A stretch of 64,000 bases of DNA from VHCN01 sp964589935 (lineage in GTDB: Bacteria; Verrucomicrobiota; Verrucomicrobiia; Limisphaerales; VHCN01), in the NCBI GenBank assembly GCA_964589935.1, contig CAZPVD010000007.1, positions 1-64,000 of the forward strand, given 5' to 3'. Both the position numbers and the translations under genes were made by a program. This document shows positions 38,241-45,523 of the stretch, piece by piece (position 1 is the stretch's first letter; every line of letters begins with the position of its first letter). The notes under the pieces were generated by a model, which was given only the letters and a program-made list of their open reading frames with translations, made no database searches and was not told the origin of the DNA.

Positions 38241-38885
38241 TCACGGGTGAATCACAATCTGCGGCGGCGGCGGCGGCAGCGCGACGCCCTCGGTGGGCGC
38301 GGCCGGCGTGGCGCCGATTTTCTGCGAGGTCTGCTTGATCGAGGCCGACACCCATTTGAAGAATTGCTTGAACGCGTCGGGCGTCATCTCCTTCATCACG
38401 AGCACGGTCTCGGTGATGTTCTTGAGGATGGCCGGGTCGGCGGCGTCACCGCACGCGACGGCGATGATGTTGCCGGGCCGGCGCGCCTTGAGGTCGGCGG
38501 CGAAGTTGTCCCAGCGGTCCGTCGGCGCGCCGTCGGTGAAGACGAACACGAGCGGTTTCCAGTCACCCTTTTTTTCCGGCGTGGTCTTCTGCACTTCGCG
38601 CTCGATGCAGTCCATGAGCAGCTTGAGCGCCGCGCCAAACGCGGTCGTGCCGCCGGCGCGGATGTCCGGCGGGTTGAACTGCGACAGCTCGGTGAGCGGC
38701 ACGATCTGCTGCGCGTTGCTGTCAAAGGTGATGACGCTCAAATACGCGCACTCGACGGCGCTGGGGTCACCCATCAGCTCGTCGCGCAGCGCGCGGATGC
38801 CGCTCTTGACGGACTCGATGGGGTTGCCCTGCATGGAGCCGGAACAATCGGCGAGGATATAAACAGGAAGGCGTCTGACAGACAT
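38241..38885 (-). CDS. terY: TerY-type von Willebrand factor A protein
   Basis: The protein has 214 residues. The vWA fold is clear, with the MIDAS motif D13-C-S-G-S (residues 13-17), the Thr of AGGTTAFGAAL and Asp of VFVFTDGAPTDRWD. LPVYILADCSGSMQGNPIES is the characteristic TerY start. A Pro-rich tail (VALPPPPPQIVIHP) ends the protein. In TerY-P cassettes it works with a PP2C phosphatase and a kinase in a chemical-stress signalling module. It is the first gene of the minus-strand operon that continues to at least 33454. Confidence 0.9.
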   Translation of the reverse strand: MSVRRLPVYILADCSGSMQGNPIESVKSGIRALRDELMGDPSAVECAYLSVITFDSNAQQIVPLTELSQFNPPDIRAGGTTAFGAALKLLMDCIEREVQKTTPEKKGDWKPLVFVFTDGAPTDRWDNFAADLKARRPGNIIAVACGDAADPAILKNITETVLVMKEMTPDAFKQFFKWVSASIKQTSQKIGATPAAPTEGVALPPPPPQIVIHP

Positions 38886-38986
38886 AAGTAGTGGTGCGTT
38901 GTGCGCGAAGTGTTCGGGAAAACGCCGCGAGCGGCAAGGAAAAAGCCTTAACGCAGGCGAATCGCGCGCTGTGCCCTGGAATCAAG

Positions 38987-39451
38987 TTACAGATGGCCGT
39001 TCTCAGCCCGTGCAATCCATGCGTGAATCGTGCCGTTGATGGCGTAAGCGTAAAGGACAGCAAACAACAAACCGACTCCCCGATGTAGCCAATCGCGAAT
39101 CCTCACGAGGCGCAAAGAGAAAACGAATCCGAATGCATATAGAATCCCGTGGGCAAGACCTCCGACCCAGTCAAATTTGCGCTCAAATCCAGCAAAGAAT
39201 TGGGACGCAAACCCGCCGCGCGATTCGTATGGAACGAAACTGAGTATGAAAATGTCGCTGAAGAGAATCGCGAGAGGCATCATGAGAGCCATACGTTTTT
39301 CAGAAAAACGCAAGCTTAACGCAGGTGACTGCTCAATCACGCGGCGTGAGCTAAGTATCATTCCCGCCAAGCCAATTGCCGTCGCGATGTAGATGCGCGA
39401 ATCGGTCAAAATGCCACGGACAATTGGGTCGGTCATTGTCAATTCTAGCAT
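38987..39451 (-). CDS. Small polytopic membrane protein
   Basis: The protein has 154 residues from ATG 39451; a second ATG at 39436 is equally possible, and neither has a clear Shine-Dalgarno. Four membrane segments are predicted by eye: IYIATAIGLAGMILSS, MALMMPLAILFSDIFILSFV, GGLAHGILYAFGFVFSL and GVGLLFAVLYAYAINGTIHA. Family not recognised. GC and codon use are visibly lower than in the neighbouring genes, which suggests recent acquisition. A REP-like hairpin lies between it and lpxI. Confidence 0.6.
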   Translation of the reverse strand: MLELTMTDPIVRGILTDSRIYIATAIGLAGMILSSRRVIEQSPALSLRFSEKRMALMMPLAILFSDIFILSFVPYESRGGFASQFFAGFERKFDWVGGLAHGILYAFGFVFSLRLVRIRDWLHRGVGLLFAVLYAYAINGTIHAWIARAENGHL

Positions 39452-39504
39452 TTCTGCGCGCACGGGTCGAATCTGTCCCCCGAAGCTGGCATTATGCAAT
39501 TGGT

Positions 39505-39527
39505 GGCGGTCACAGTCCGCCGCTACA
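39505..39527. repeat. REP-like hairpin, copy 1
   Basis: GGCGGTCACAGTCCGCCG, then CTACA, folds as GGCGGTC-ACA-GTCCGCC with one mismatch. It matches the sequence at 49364-49386 in 21 of 23 positions. It lies between a membrane-protein gene and the end of lpxI. Confidence 0.75.
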
Positions 39528-39537
39528 GGCACGCAGC

Positions 39538-40356
39538 TCACGCCGTTGTGAGCGCCACGCGGGCATCGCGCGTGATTTGCTCGACCTGCTCGCGGTCGAG
39601 CAGGAGCGTGCGGCCCGGTTCGAGCGCGAGCACGGCGACGCCGGATTTGGCGCACGCCTCAAGCGTTTGCGCGCCGATGCACGGGATGTCGAAGCGCATG
39701 TCGTGATTGGCTTTCGCGACTTTTACGGCGACGGCGCCGCCGTCCGGGCCGGCAAGTTCGCCGCCGCGCGCGAGGCACTTGTCGGTGCCCTCGAAGCCCT
39801 CGACCGCGAGCACGGTGCCGCGCTTGACGACGACGAGCTGGCCGATTTCGAGGCGCGAAATCTCCTTCGCCACGCGCTGACCGAACGTGATGTCCGCGCG
39901 CTGCTCGTCGGTGAGTTTTGGGCCGAGGTGAAAACCTTCCGCGGGCATGAGCGGTCGCAGCCACGGCGTCGCCTCGACGAGTTCGACACCGTCCTTTTTC
40001 AACTCGTCCGCAATCGCGCCGAAGATGGTGTGGGCGTTCTTCTCCTTCAACTTGAGCAGCGTCGCCATCGCACGGAAATCGGGACGGAGATCAAAGAGAT
40101 TTTTCGGCGCGATCTGGCCGGCCATGACGCAGTGCCTCACGCCGTGCGCGGTGAAGGTCTCAATGAGTTTCGAGAGCTGGCCGACGCGAAGCCACGTGAT
40201 TTCATCCACGAGCGGCGCGAGCGCCGGATCGGTCTCGCCCTCGAACGCCACGGCGATGAGCCGCTGCACGCCCATGCCCCGCGCCTGTTGCGCCAGCAGC
40301 AACGGCAGCGACCGGCTGCCCGCGATGAGGCCGAGCGTGTGGATGGGTTGGCTCAC
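39538..40356 (-). CDS. lpxI: LpxI-type UDP-2,3-diacylglucosamine pyrophosphatase
   Basis: The protein has 272 residues, the usual LpxI length. It begins THTLGLIAGSRSLPLLLA-like (LGLIAGSRSLPLLL) and has the family blocks HCVMAGQIAPKNLF, EGTDKCLARGG and KANHDMRFDIPCIG, whose Asp residues are in the catalytic region. It cleaves UDP-2,3-diacylglucosamine to lipid X in lipid A synthesis, replacing LpxH; this implies a Gram-negative envelope with lipid A. It lies 18 bp after panE on the same strand. Confidence 0.93.
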   Translation of the reverse strand: MSQPIHTLGLIAGSRSLPLLLAQQARGMGVQRLIAVAFEGETDPALAPLVDEITWLRVGQLSKLIETFTAHGVRHCVMAGQIAPKNLFDLRPDFRAMATLLKLKEKNAHTIFGAIADELKKDGVELVEATPWLRPLMPAEGFHLGPKLTDEQRADITFGQRVAKEISRLEIGQLVVVKRGTVLAVEGFEGTDKCLARGGELAGPDGGAVAVKVAKANHDMRFDIPCIGAQTLEACAKSGVAVLALEPGRTLLLDREQVEQITRDARVALTTA

Positions 40357-40374
40357 GGCGTCAGCGTAGCAGGC

Positions 40375-41373
40375 TCACGGAGAAGGCGGAAGTTTTTCGC
40401 GGCGCATGGAATCAAGCGTGGCAAGCACGCGGCAGAGCGCATCGAGCCGCGGCGTGTTGACACCGGCGCGCCGCGCCTGACGCAGCGGTTCGAGGAAAAG
40501 GCTCTCCAATTCGAGCGGCTGGCCGCGCTCAAAGTCAATCAGCGTCGAGGCCTTGTAAGCGCCCATCGCACGCGTGTTCGTGATGTTTTTTTCGGCGAGC
40601 GATTCCGGCACGGCGAGTCCGAGCGCGTTCGCGGCAGTGATGACTTCGGCCATGAGTTCGCGCACAAGGCGTTCCCATTTTGAATCAGCGAGGAGAATAT
40701 CGGTCGTGAGGCACGGGCCACGGAAACCCGGCGCGCGGAACTCGGAACGCAGAGAAGTCGAAACCGTTTCCAGCGCGCCATAGCCGGCGACGCCGAGTCC
40801 GTTGAACGGGATGTTCCAGATGAGTTTTTCCCAGTGGGCGCGTTCGAGATTGTCGGCGACTTTGCACGGCACGCCGGCGTGGCGAAACTTGCCGGCGATG
40901 TCGTGCGTGCGCGGTTCGGGCCAGCGCTGATGCTCGCCCATCACGATCCTGCCGTGCGCGATGTGCTGGATGACGCCCGGCTCCGTGCGGTTGATGCACA
41001 CATAGCAAAGGCCGCCGAGGATTTGTGAAATGGGAAAAATTCTCGCGAGCGCGGCTTCGTTGCCGAGGCCGTTCTGCAAGGTCATCACCGCCGTGTTTGC
41101 GCCGGCCAGCGGCGGGATGAGGCGCGGAAATTCACCATTCGCAGTCGTCTTGAGCGCAATGAGGACGAGGTCGCAGATTCCAATCTCATCCGGAGTCCGC
41201 GCGCACCGCGGCTGAACGTGGAAGTCGCCCTCGGCGCTGAGCACGCGCACGCCGCGGCGGCGCACAATGTCGTAGTCGCCGCGGAGCAGGAAGTGAACGT
41301 CCTGCCCGTCGCGCAGCAGCTTCGCGCCGTAGTAGCTGCCCACAGCGCCGCATCCGACGACGGCGATCTTCAT
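40375..41373 (-). CDS. panE: 2-dehydropantoate 2-reductase (ketopantoate reductase)
   Basis: The protein has 332 residues. An N-terminal Rossmann motif GCGAVGSYYGAKL (7-19) binds NADPH. TLQNGLGNEA is the family's Asn-containing block, and AHWEKLIWNIPFNGLG holds the catalytic Lys and an active-site Asn. It reduces ketopantoate to pantoate in pantothenate/CoA synthesis, although PanE-like reductases are broad and other substrates are possible. It is downstream of the HU terminator, so probably transcribed separately, and followed by lpxI. Confidence 0.9.
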   Translation of the reverse strand: MKIAVVGCGAVGSYYGAKLLRDGQDVHFLLRGDYDIVRRRGVRVLSAEGDFHVQPRCARTPDEIGICDLVLIALKTTANGEFPRLIPPLAGANTAVMTLQNGLGNEAALARIFPISQILGGLCYVCINRTEPGVIQHIAHGRIVMGEHQRWPEPRTHDIAGKFRHAGVPCKVADNLERAHWEKLIWNIPFNGLGVAGYGALETVSTSLRSEFRAPGFRGPCLTTDILLADSKWERLVRELMAEVITAANALGLAVPESLAEKNITNTRAMGAYKASTLIDFERGQPLELESLFLEPLRQARRAGVNTPRLDALCRVLATLDSMRREKLPPSP

Positions 41374-41391
41374 TCGGTCCGGTTCACGGTG

Positions 41392-41429
41392 GAAATGAAA
41401 AAGGCACTCCGGCGCCGCCGGAGTGCCTT
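41392..41429 (-). terminator. Rho-independent terminator of the HU gene
   Basis: AAGGCACTCCGGC (41401-41413) and GCCGGAGTGCCTT (41417-41429) form a perfect 13-bp stem with a 3-base loop. On the minus strand it is followed by TTTCATTTCC, giving a run of T with one interruption. It lies 16 bp after the HU stop codon. Confidence 0.9.
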
Positions 41430-41445
41430 GTGAAAACGGATGGGA

Positions 41446-41742
41446 TTACTTCTTGCCGAGGATGGCGTCCTTGGCGGCCTTGGCGACGCGGAACTTCACG
41501 ACGCGTTTGGCGGGGACGGTGATGGTCTGGCCGGTCATGGGGCCAAAGCGCATGATCATCTGGCGCGCGGGGCGGTTGGCGAGGACGAGTTTGCCGATGC
41601 CGGGGAGCGTGAAGGTGTTCTTCGCGTTCTTGTAGGCGAGTTCAGCCAGGTGGGCGAGAATGCCTGAGGCCTGCTTGCGGGAGATACCGGCCTTTTCAGC
41701 GATCGCGCCGGCGAGTGCGGACTTGGTGAGGGCTTTTGCCAT
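41446..41742 (-). CDS. HU/IHF-family DNA-binding protein
   Basis: The protein has 98 residues from ATG 41742. It has the HU arrangement: N-terminal helices MAKALTKSALAGAIAEKAGI, then SRKQASGILAHLAEL, then the DNA-binding beta arm with LPGIGKLVLANRPARQMIM (the Arg-Pro of the intercalating loop is seen as RPARQ). It is a cytoplasmic nucleoid protein. It has its own terminator and a divergent kinase gene 140 bp upstream. Confidence 0.93.
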   Translation of the reverse strand: MAKALTKSALAGAIAEKAGISRKQASGILAHLAELAYKNAKNTFTLPGIGKLVLANRPARQMIMRFGPMTGQTITVPAKRVVKFRVAKAAKDAILGKK

Positions 41743-41881
41743 AGGTTTTTTTGGTTTTTTATTTGTGATTGGTTCCGTGAAGTCTTGCGACCTGTGGCTG
41801 GTTTTATGCGCGTGACACAAGGCGCGCAAGGGAATTTTCCATTTTTTTGAAATTTGTTTTTGCCTGAATCCGCCGGGATTT

Positions 41882-42949
41882 ATGCCATTTTGCCGTCGTG
41901 AGCGCGGGCTTGACTTGAGGAATGAAACGAACACCATCTGCGGCGTGGTCGGCCTGTTCACCATCCAGTGCGAGTTCCGCTACAAGATCATCCAAAAGAT
42001 TTTCGAGGGCGGGATGGGCGTGGTGTATGAGGCCGAGCAGCACGGCGCGCGGGATTTCGTGAAGCGCGTCGCGATCAAGGTCATCCGCCAGAGCTACGCC
42101 AACCAGCGCTCGTTCATCGAGAACTTCATCGGCGAGGCCAAGCTCGTCGCCGACCTCATCCACACGAACATCGTCCAGACCTACCACCTCGGCGAGGCGC
42201 GCGGCATCTTCTTTATCGCGATGGAGCTCATCCGCGGCGCGAACCTCGAACAGTTCACCCAGCGGCTTACGGACACGAACCGGCAGCTCCCGCGTGAGCT
42301 GGCCATCTTCATCGCCAGCCGCGTCGCGCGCGGACTGGCTTACGCGCATTCCAAGACCGACCGCGACGGCAAGCCCCTCGGCATCGTGCACCGCGATGTG
42401 AACCTCAAGAACATCATGATCGCCTTCGAGGGCGACGTGAAGCTCACCGACTTCGGCATCGCCAAGGCGCGCGGCTACCTTGCCGACCAGGAGGGCGAGG
42501 TCGTCGCCGGCAAGGCCGACTACATGAGCCCCGAGCAGTCGAACTTCCAGATCACGGACAAGCGCTCGGACATCTTCTCCGTCGGCATCGTGCTTGCGCA
42601 CCTGCTGCTGGGCCGGAACATCTTCAAGGGAAATTCGCTCGCCGAATCGCGCGACCGCATCATGCACATGGAGATACCCGACTTCAAAACGCTCGACCCG
42701 CGCATTGACGAGCCACTGGACAAAATCCTCCACCGCTGCCTCGAGCGCGACCTCGACAAGCGCTACCCGACCGCCGAAGACGTGCTCTTCGAGCTGGAGC
42801 GCTACATCTACAGTTCCGGCTACGGCCCGACCAACGAGACGCTCGGTCGCTACATCCGCGACCTCTTCGGGCAGGTGGACCCGGCCAAGATGAAGGTCAC
42901 CAAAACCGGCACGCTCGTCATCGAAAAGCCGGAGATCGCCAAAATGTGA
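41882..42949 (+). CDS. Cytoplasmic Ser/Thr protein kinase
   Basis: The protein has 355 residues. All main kinase motifs are present: FEGGMGVVYEAE (Gly loop), Lys66 in AIKVI, Glu85, HRDVNLKN with Asp172 and Asn177, DFG at 190-192, and DYMSPEQ as the APE-like motif. HRDVNLKN departs from the usual HRDxKPxN, as in several bacterial subgroups. No membrane span or sensor domain follows the kinase domain (ends about residue 310); the tail is short. The start may be a downstream GTG near 41945. It is co-directional with aguB, 24 bp apart. Confidence 0.9.
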   Translation: MPFCRRERGLDLRNETNTICGVVGLFTIQCEFRYKIIQKIFEGGMGVVYEAEQHGARDFVKRVAIKVIRQSYANQRSFIENFIGEAKLVADLIHTNIVQTYHLGEARGIFFIAMELIRGANLEQFTQRLTDTNRQLPRELAIFIASRVARGLAYAHSKTDRDGKPLGIVHRDVNLKNIMIAFEGDVKLTDFGIAKARGYLADQEGEVVAGKADYMSPEQSNFQITDKRSDIFSVGIVLAHLLLGRNIFKGNSLAESRDRIMHMEIPDFKTLDPRIDEPLDKILHRCLERDLDKRYPTAEDVLFELERYIYSSGYGPTNETLGRYIRDLFGQVDPAKMKVTKTGTLVIEKPEIAKM

Positions 42950-42973
42950 CGTTGCCGGCGTCGCGTTCCCCTC

Positions 42974-43912
42974 GTGAGTTCAAAGTCCAAAGCCAAATCC
43001 GCGAAACCGTCGCGCGTGCGAACGACGAAGCGAAATTCCACCGTCACACTCGGTCTCGTTCAAACGAGCTGCTCGGCGAATCCTGACGAAAACTTCCGCA
43101 GGACGCTCGCGCGCGCCGAGCAGGCCGCGCGGGACGGCGCGAACATCATCTGCACGCAGGAACTTTTTCGCTCGCAGTATTTCTGCCAGAGCGAGAACCA
43201 CGACTACTTCAAGCTCGCCGAGCCGATTCCCGGCCCGAGCACGGACGCCTTCTGCAAGCTCGCGAAGCGGCGCGGCGTCGTCATCGTCGCCTCGCTCTTC
43301 GAGAAGCGCGCCAGCGGCCTCTACCACAACACCGCCGCGATCATTGACGCGGACGGCTCGCTCCTCGGCATCTACCGCAAGATGCACATCCCGGACGACC
43401 CGCTTTACTACGAGAAATTTTACTTCACGCCCGGCGACCTCGGCTTCCGCGCATGGCAGACGAAGTTCGCCAGGATCGGTGTGCTCATCTGCTGGGATCA
43501 GTGGTATCCCGAGGCCGCGCGGCTCACAGCACTTCAGGGCGCGGAAATCCTTTTCTACCCGACCGCCATCGGCTGGCATCCGGGCGAGAAAAAAGAATAC
43601 GGTGTGAACCAGCACGGCGCGTGGGAAACCATCCAGCGCGGCCACGCCGTCGCCAACGGCTGCTACGTCGCCGTCGCGAATCGCATCGGTTTGGAAAAAC
43701 CGATCGGCGGCGACGGCATCGAGTTTTGGGGACAAAGCTTCGTCGCCGGCACCAGCGGGCAAATCCTCGCGAAGGCCAGCGTGAACCGGGAGGAAAACCT
43801 CCTCGTGCCGGTTGACCTCAAGAAGGTGGACGTGACCCGCACGCACTGGCCCTTCCTGCGCGACCGCCGCATAGATGCCTACGGCGATTTGACGAAGCGG
43901 CTGATTGATTGA
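42974..43912 (+). CDS. aguB: N-carbamoylputrescine amidase
   Basis: The protein has 312 residues from GTG 42974, with a Lys/Ser-rich N-terminal extension of about 20 residues. The nitrilase triad is complete: Glu63 (CTQELF), Lys136 (YRKMHIPDDP) and Cys173 (ICWDQWYPEAARL). YEKFYFTPGDLGF and the HWPFLRDRRIDAY end are typical of AguB, which turns N-carbamoylputrescine into putrescine, CO2 and ammonia. The partner agmatine deiminase (aguA) is not in the window. It converges with the GH88-like gene. Confidence 0.92.
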   Translation: MSSKSKAKSAKPSRVRTTKRNSTVTLGLVQTSCSANPDENFRRTLARAEQAARDGANIICTQELFRSQYFCQSENHDYFKLAEPIPGPSTDAFCKLAKRRGVVIVASLFEKRASGLYHNTAAIIDADGSLLGIYRKMHIPDDPLYYEKFYFTPGDLGFRAWQTKFARIGVLICWDQWYPEAARLTALQGAEILFYPTAIGWHPGEKKEYGVNQHGAWETIQRGHAVANGCYVAVANRIGLEKPIGGDGIEFWGQSFVAGTSGQILAKASVNREENLLVPVDLKKVDVTRTHWPFLRDRRIDAYGDLTKRLID

Positions 43913-43970
43913 GTTCGCGCCAAACAAGGCGACACGAATGTTTCATACGGCCAAGCTTTCCGAAGGAAAG

Positions 43971-43994
43971 TCTCTGTGCCTCCGTGTCTCCGTG
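43971..43994. repeat. Imperfect 8-bp tandem repeat between convergent genes
   Basis: TCTCTGTG, CCTCCGTG and TCTCCGTG follow each other without gap in the 86-bp space between aguB and the GH88-like gene. It is a simple sequence repeat of low weight. A short hairpin (CTTTCC-GAA-GGAAAG) precedes it. Confidence 0.6.
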
Positions 43995-43998
43995 GCAA

Positions 43999-45441
43999 TC
44001 ATTCCGGCACGCAGCCGAAGAAGGTCAGATACTTCCCGCACTTCGCCTCGCGCAAAATCAGCAGCGCGAGTTCGAGCGCGTGGTAATCGCCCCACATCGA
44101 GCTTTCGCCGTTCGGCACCTTCTGGCCGGGCGCGATGTAATCCCAGCCATTGGGCCGGTGATACACCGAGTGCAGGATAAGCCCCTGATGCTTCGGCGAC
44201 GTGGAAAGATACGGCTCACTGAAAAGCGTCTCCGCCACGGTCAGGCCGGCCTGCCGGTAACGCGCCCCGTTCTTCTTGTCGCCCTTCGCGGTGAGATAAT
44301 TGCCGAGGCGGATCAATCCCTGCGCGGCGATGGCGGCGGCAGAGCTGTCCACCGGCTCGTGCGCGTTGAACGGGTCGGCGGGCTTGTTGAGATAGTTTGC
44401 AGGAAGGCGATGCAAGTTCGGCGCGCCCGTGTCCCACATCGGGATGCCGTCAGCGCACGAGTTGGCGAGGTAGAAGTCGGCGGTGGCTTGAGCGGCTTCG
44501 ATAAGTATCGGAGGCATTTCGCCGATGAGAAACGACAACTTTGTTTTGGGCGCAGGATCAATTAGAATTCCACCGAACTTTTTCTCCCAGTCAGATGGGT
44601 GGTCGGCTTCTTGATCAACTTCTAACAGCTCCGATAAGCCGCAAATCGCCCACGCCAGTCCGCGCGTCCATGTGCTGAACGGCGAATAGCCCTGTTGCGA
44701 ATTGGGGCAGCGGAAGACGCCGCTGATAATATTGAACACTGCTTCGTGCGCAACCCGTCCAAGCACCTCGTAGGCATCGCGGCCTTCGCCAAAATAAACA
44801 TTGTAATGCACTGTGTTCGTTGCGTGCTCCATGAGTCGTTGCCGAAGCGAGATTTCTGCGTCCTGCTCACCCATCAGCGCGTGGCCTAGCGCATGTGCCA
44901 CCACAAGCGAGCGCAGCGAGCGGATGGTGTCTACGAACAGCGAGTGCGGGCCGTTGAACGAGTGGATGAAGCCCGTGCCGTCCGCAAGCTTCGTCCACCG
45001 CGCCGCCTGCACCGCGCCGCTGACCTTGAGCGCGAGTTCGTAAAAATCCTTCTCGCGCTCGTTCCACTCGATCTTCCCCTCGCGCATCAGGCGCAGCAAA
45101 TTGCCGTAGGTGGAGATGTTGTTGAAGCCGTGGTCATGCACGCCGGTGTGCGAAACGTGCGACGCCATGTGCCGCACCGTGCCGTCGCGTCCGATGTCGA
45201 GGAAGCGCCGGTCGCCGGTCGCGTCGAACTGTAGCAGCGCGGAGCCGAACTGGAAACCCTGCGTCCACTCCGTCCAGCCGCGCGAGGTGTATTTGCCCTT
45301 CACCGTGAAGACCGGCGTGCCGTCCTGCGGCTTCCACGATTTTTGGATGGCGAGGATTTTTTGCGCGGACAGCTCGAAGAGCCGCTCGATCTGAGGAACG
45401 AGCTTTTGCGGCGTGAGCTTGGAATCAATCTTCAGCGGCAT
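43999..45441 (-). CDS. GH88-like unsaturated glucuronyl hydrolase
   Basis: The protein has 480 residues from ATG 45441. It has no signal peptide. Alpha/alpha-barrel blocks typical of GH88 are seen: GYSPFSTWTRGLAWAICGL (about 255-275), MWDTGAPNLH and PVDSSAAAIAAQGLIRLG (about 375-395). GVHDHGFNNISTYG is the N-terminal block. It should act on unsaturated glucuronyl oligosaccharides left by a polysaccharide lyase, in the cytoplasm. About 44480-44900 has clearly lower GC than the flanks although the frame is intact. It overlaps no gene and is divergent from the beta-lactamase-like gene. Confidence 0.83.
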   Translation of the reverse strand: MPLKIDSKLTPQKLVPQIERLFELSAQKILAIQKSWKPQDGTPVFTVKGKYTSRGWTEWTQGFQFGSALLQFDATGDRRFLDIGRDGTVRHMASHVSHTGVHDHGFNNISTYGNLLRLMREGKIEWNEREKDFYELALKVSGAVQAARWTKLADGTGFIHSFNGPHSLFVDTIRSLRSLVVAHALGHALMGEQDAEISLRQRLMEHATNTVHYNVYFGEGRDAYEVLGRVAHEAVFNIISGVFRCPNSQQGYSPFSTWTRGLAWAICGLSELLEVDQEADHPSDWEKKFGGILIDPAPKTKLSFLIGEMPPILIEAAQATADFYLANSCADGIPMWDTGAPNLHRLPANYLNKPADPFNAHEPVDSSAAAIAAQGLIRLGNYLTAKGDKKNGARYRQAGLTVAETLFSEPYLSTSPKHQGLILHSVYHRPNGWDYIAPGQKVPNGESSMWGDYHALELALLILREAKCGKYLTFFGCVPE

Positions 45442-45523
45442 GACGCGGCGAGGTTGCCGCGACGCCGGATTTTGCGCGACAAAAAAGCTTTCACGGACAC
45501 CAGGCCGCTGGCTGAATCGCCCC

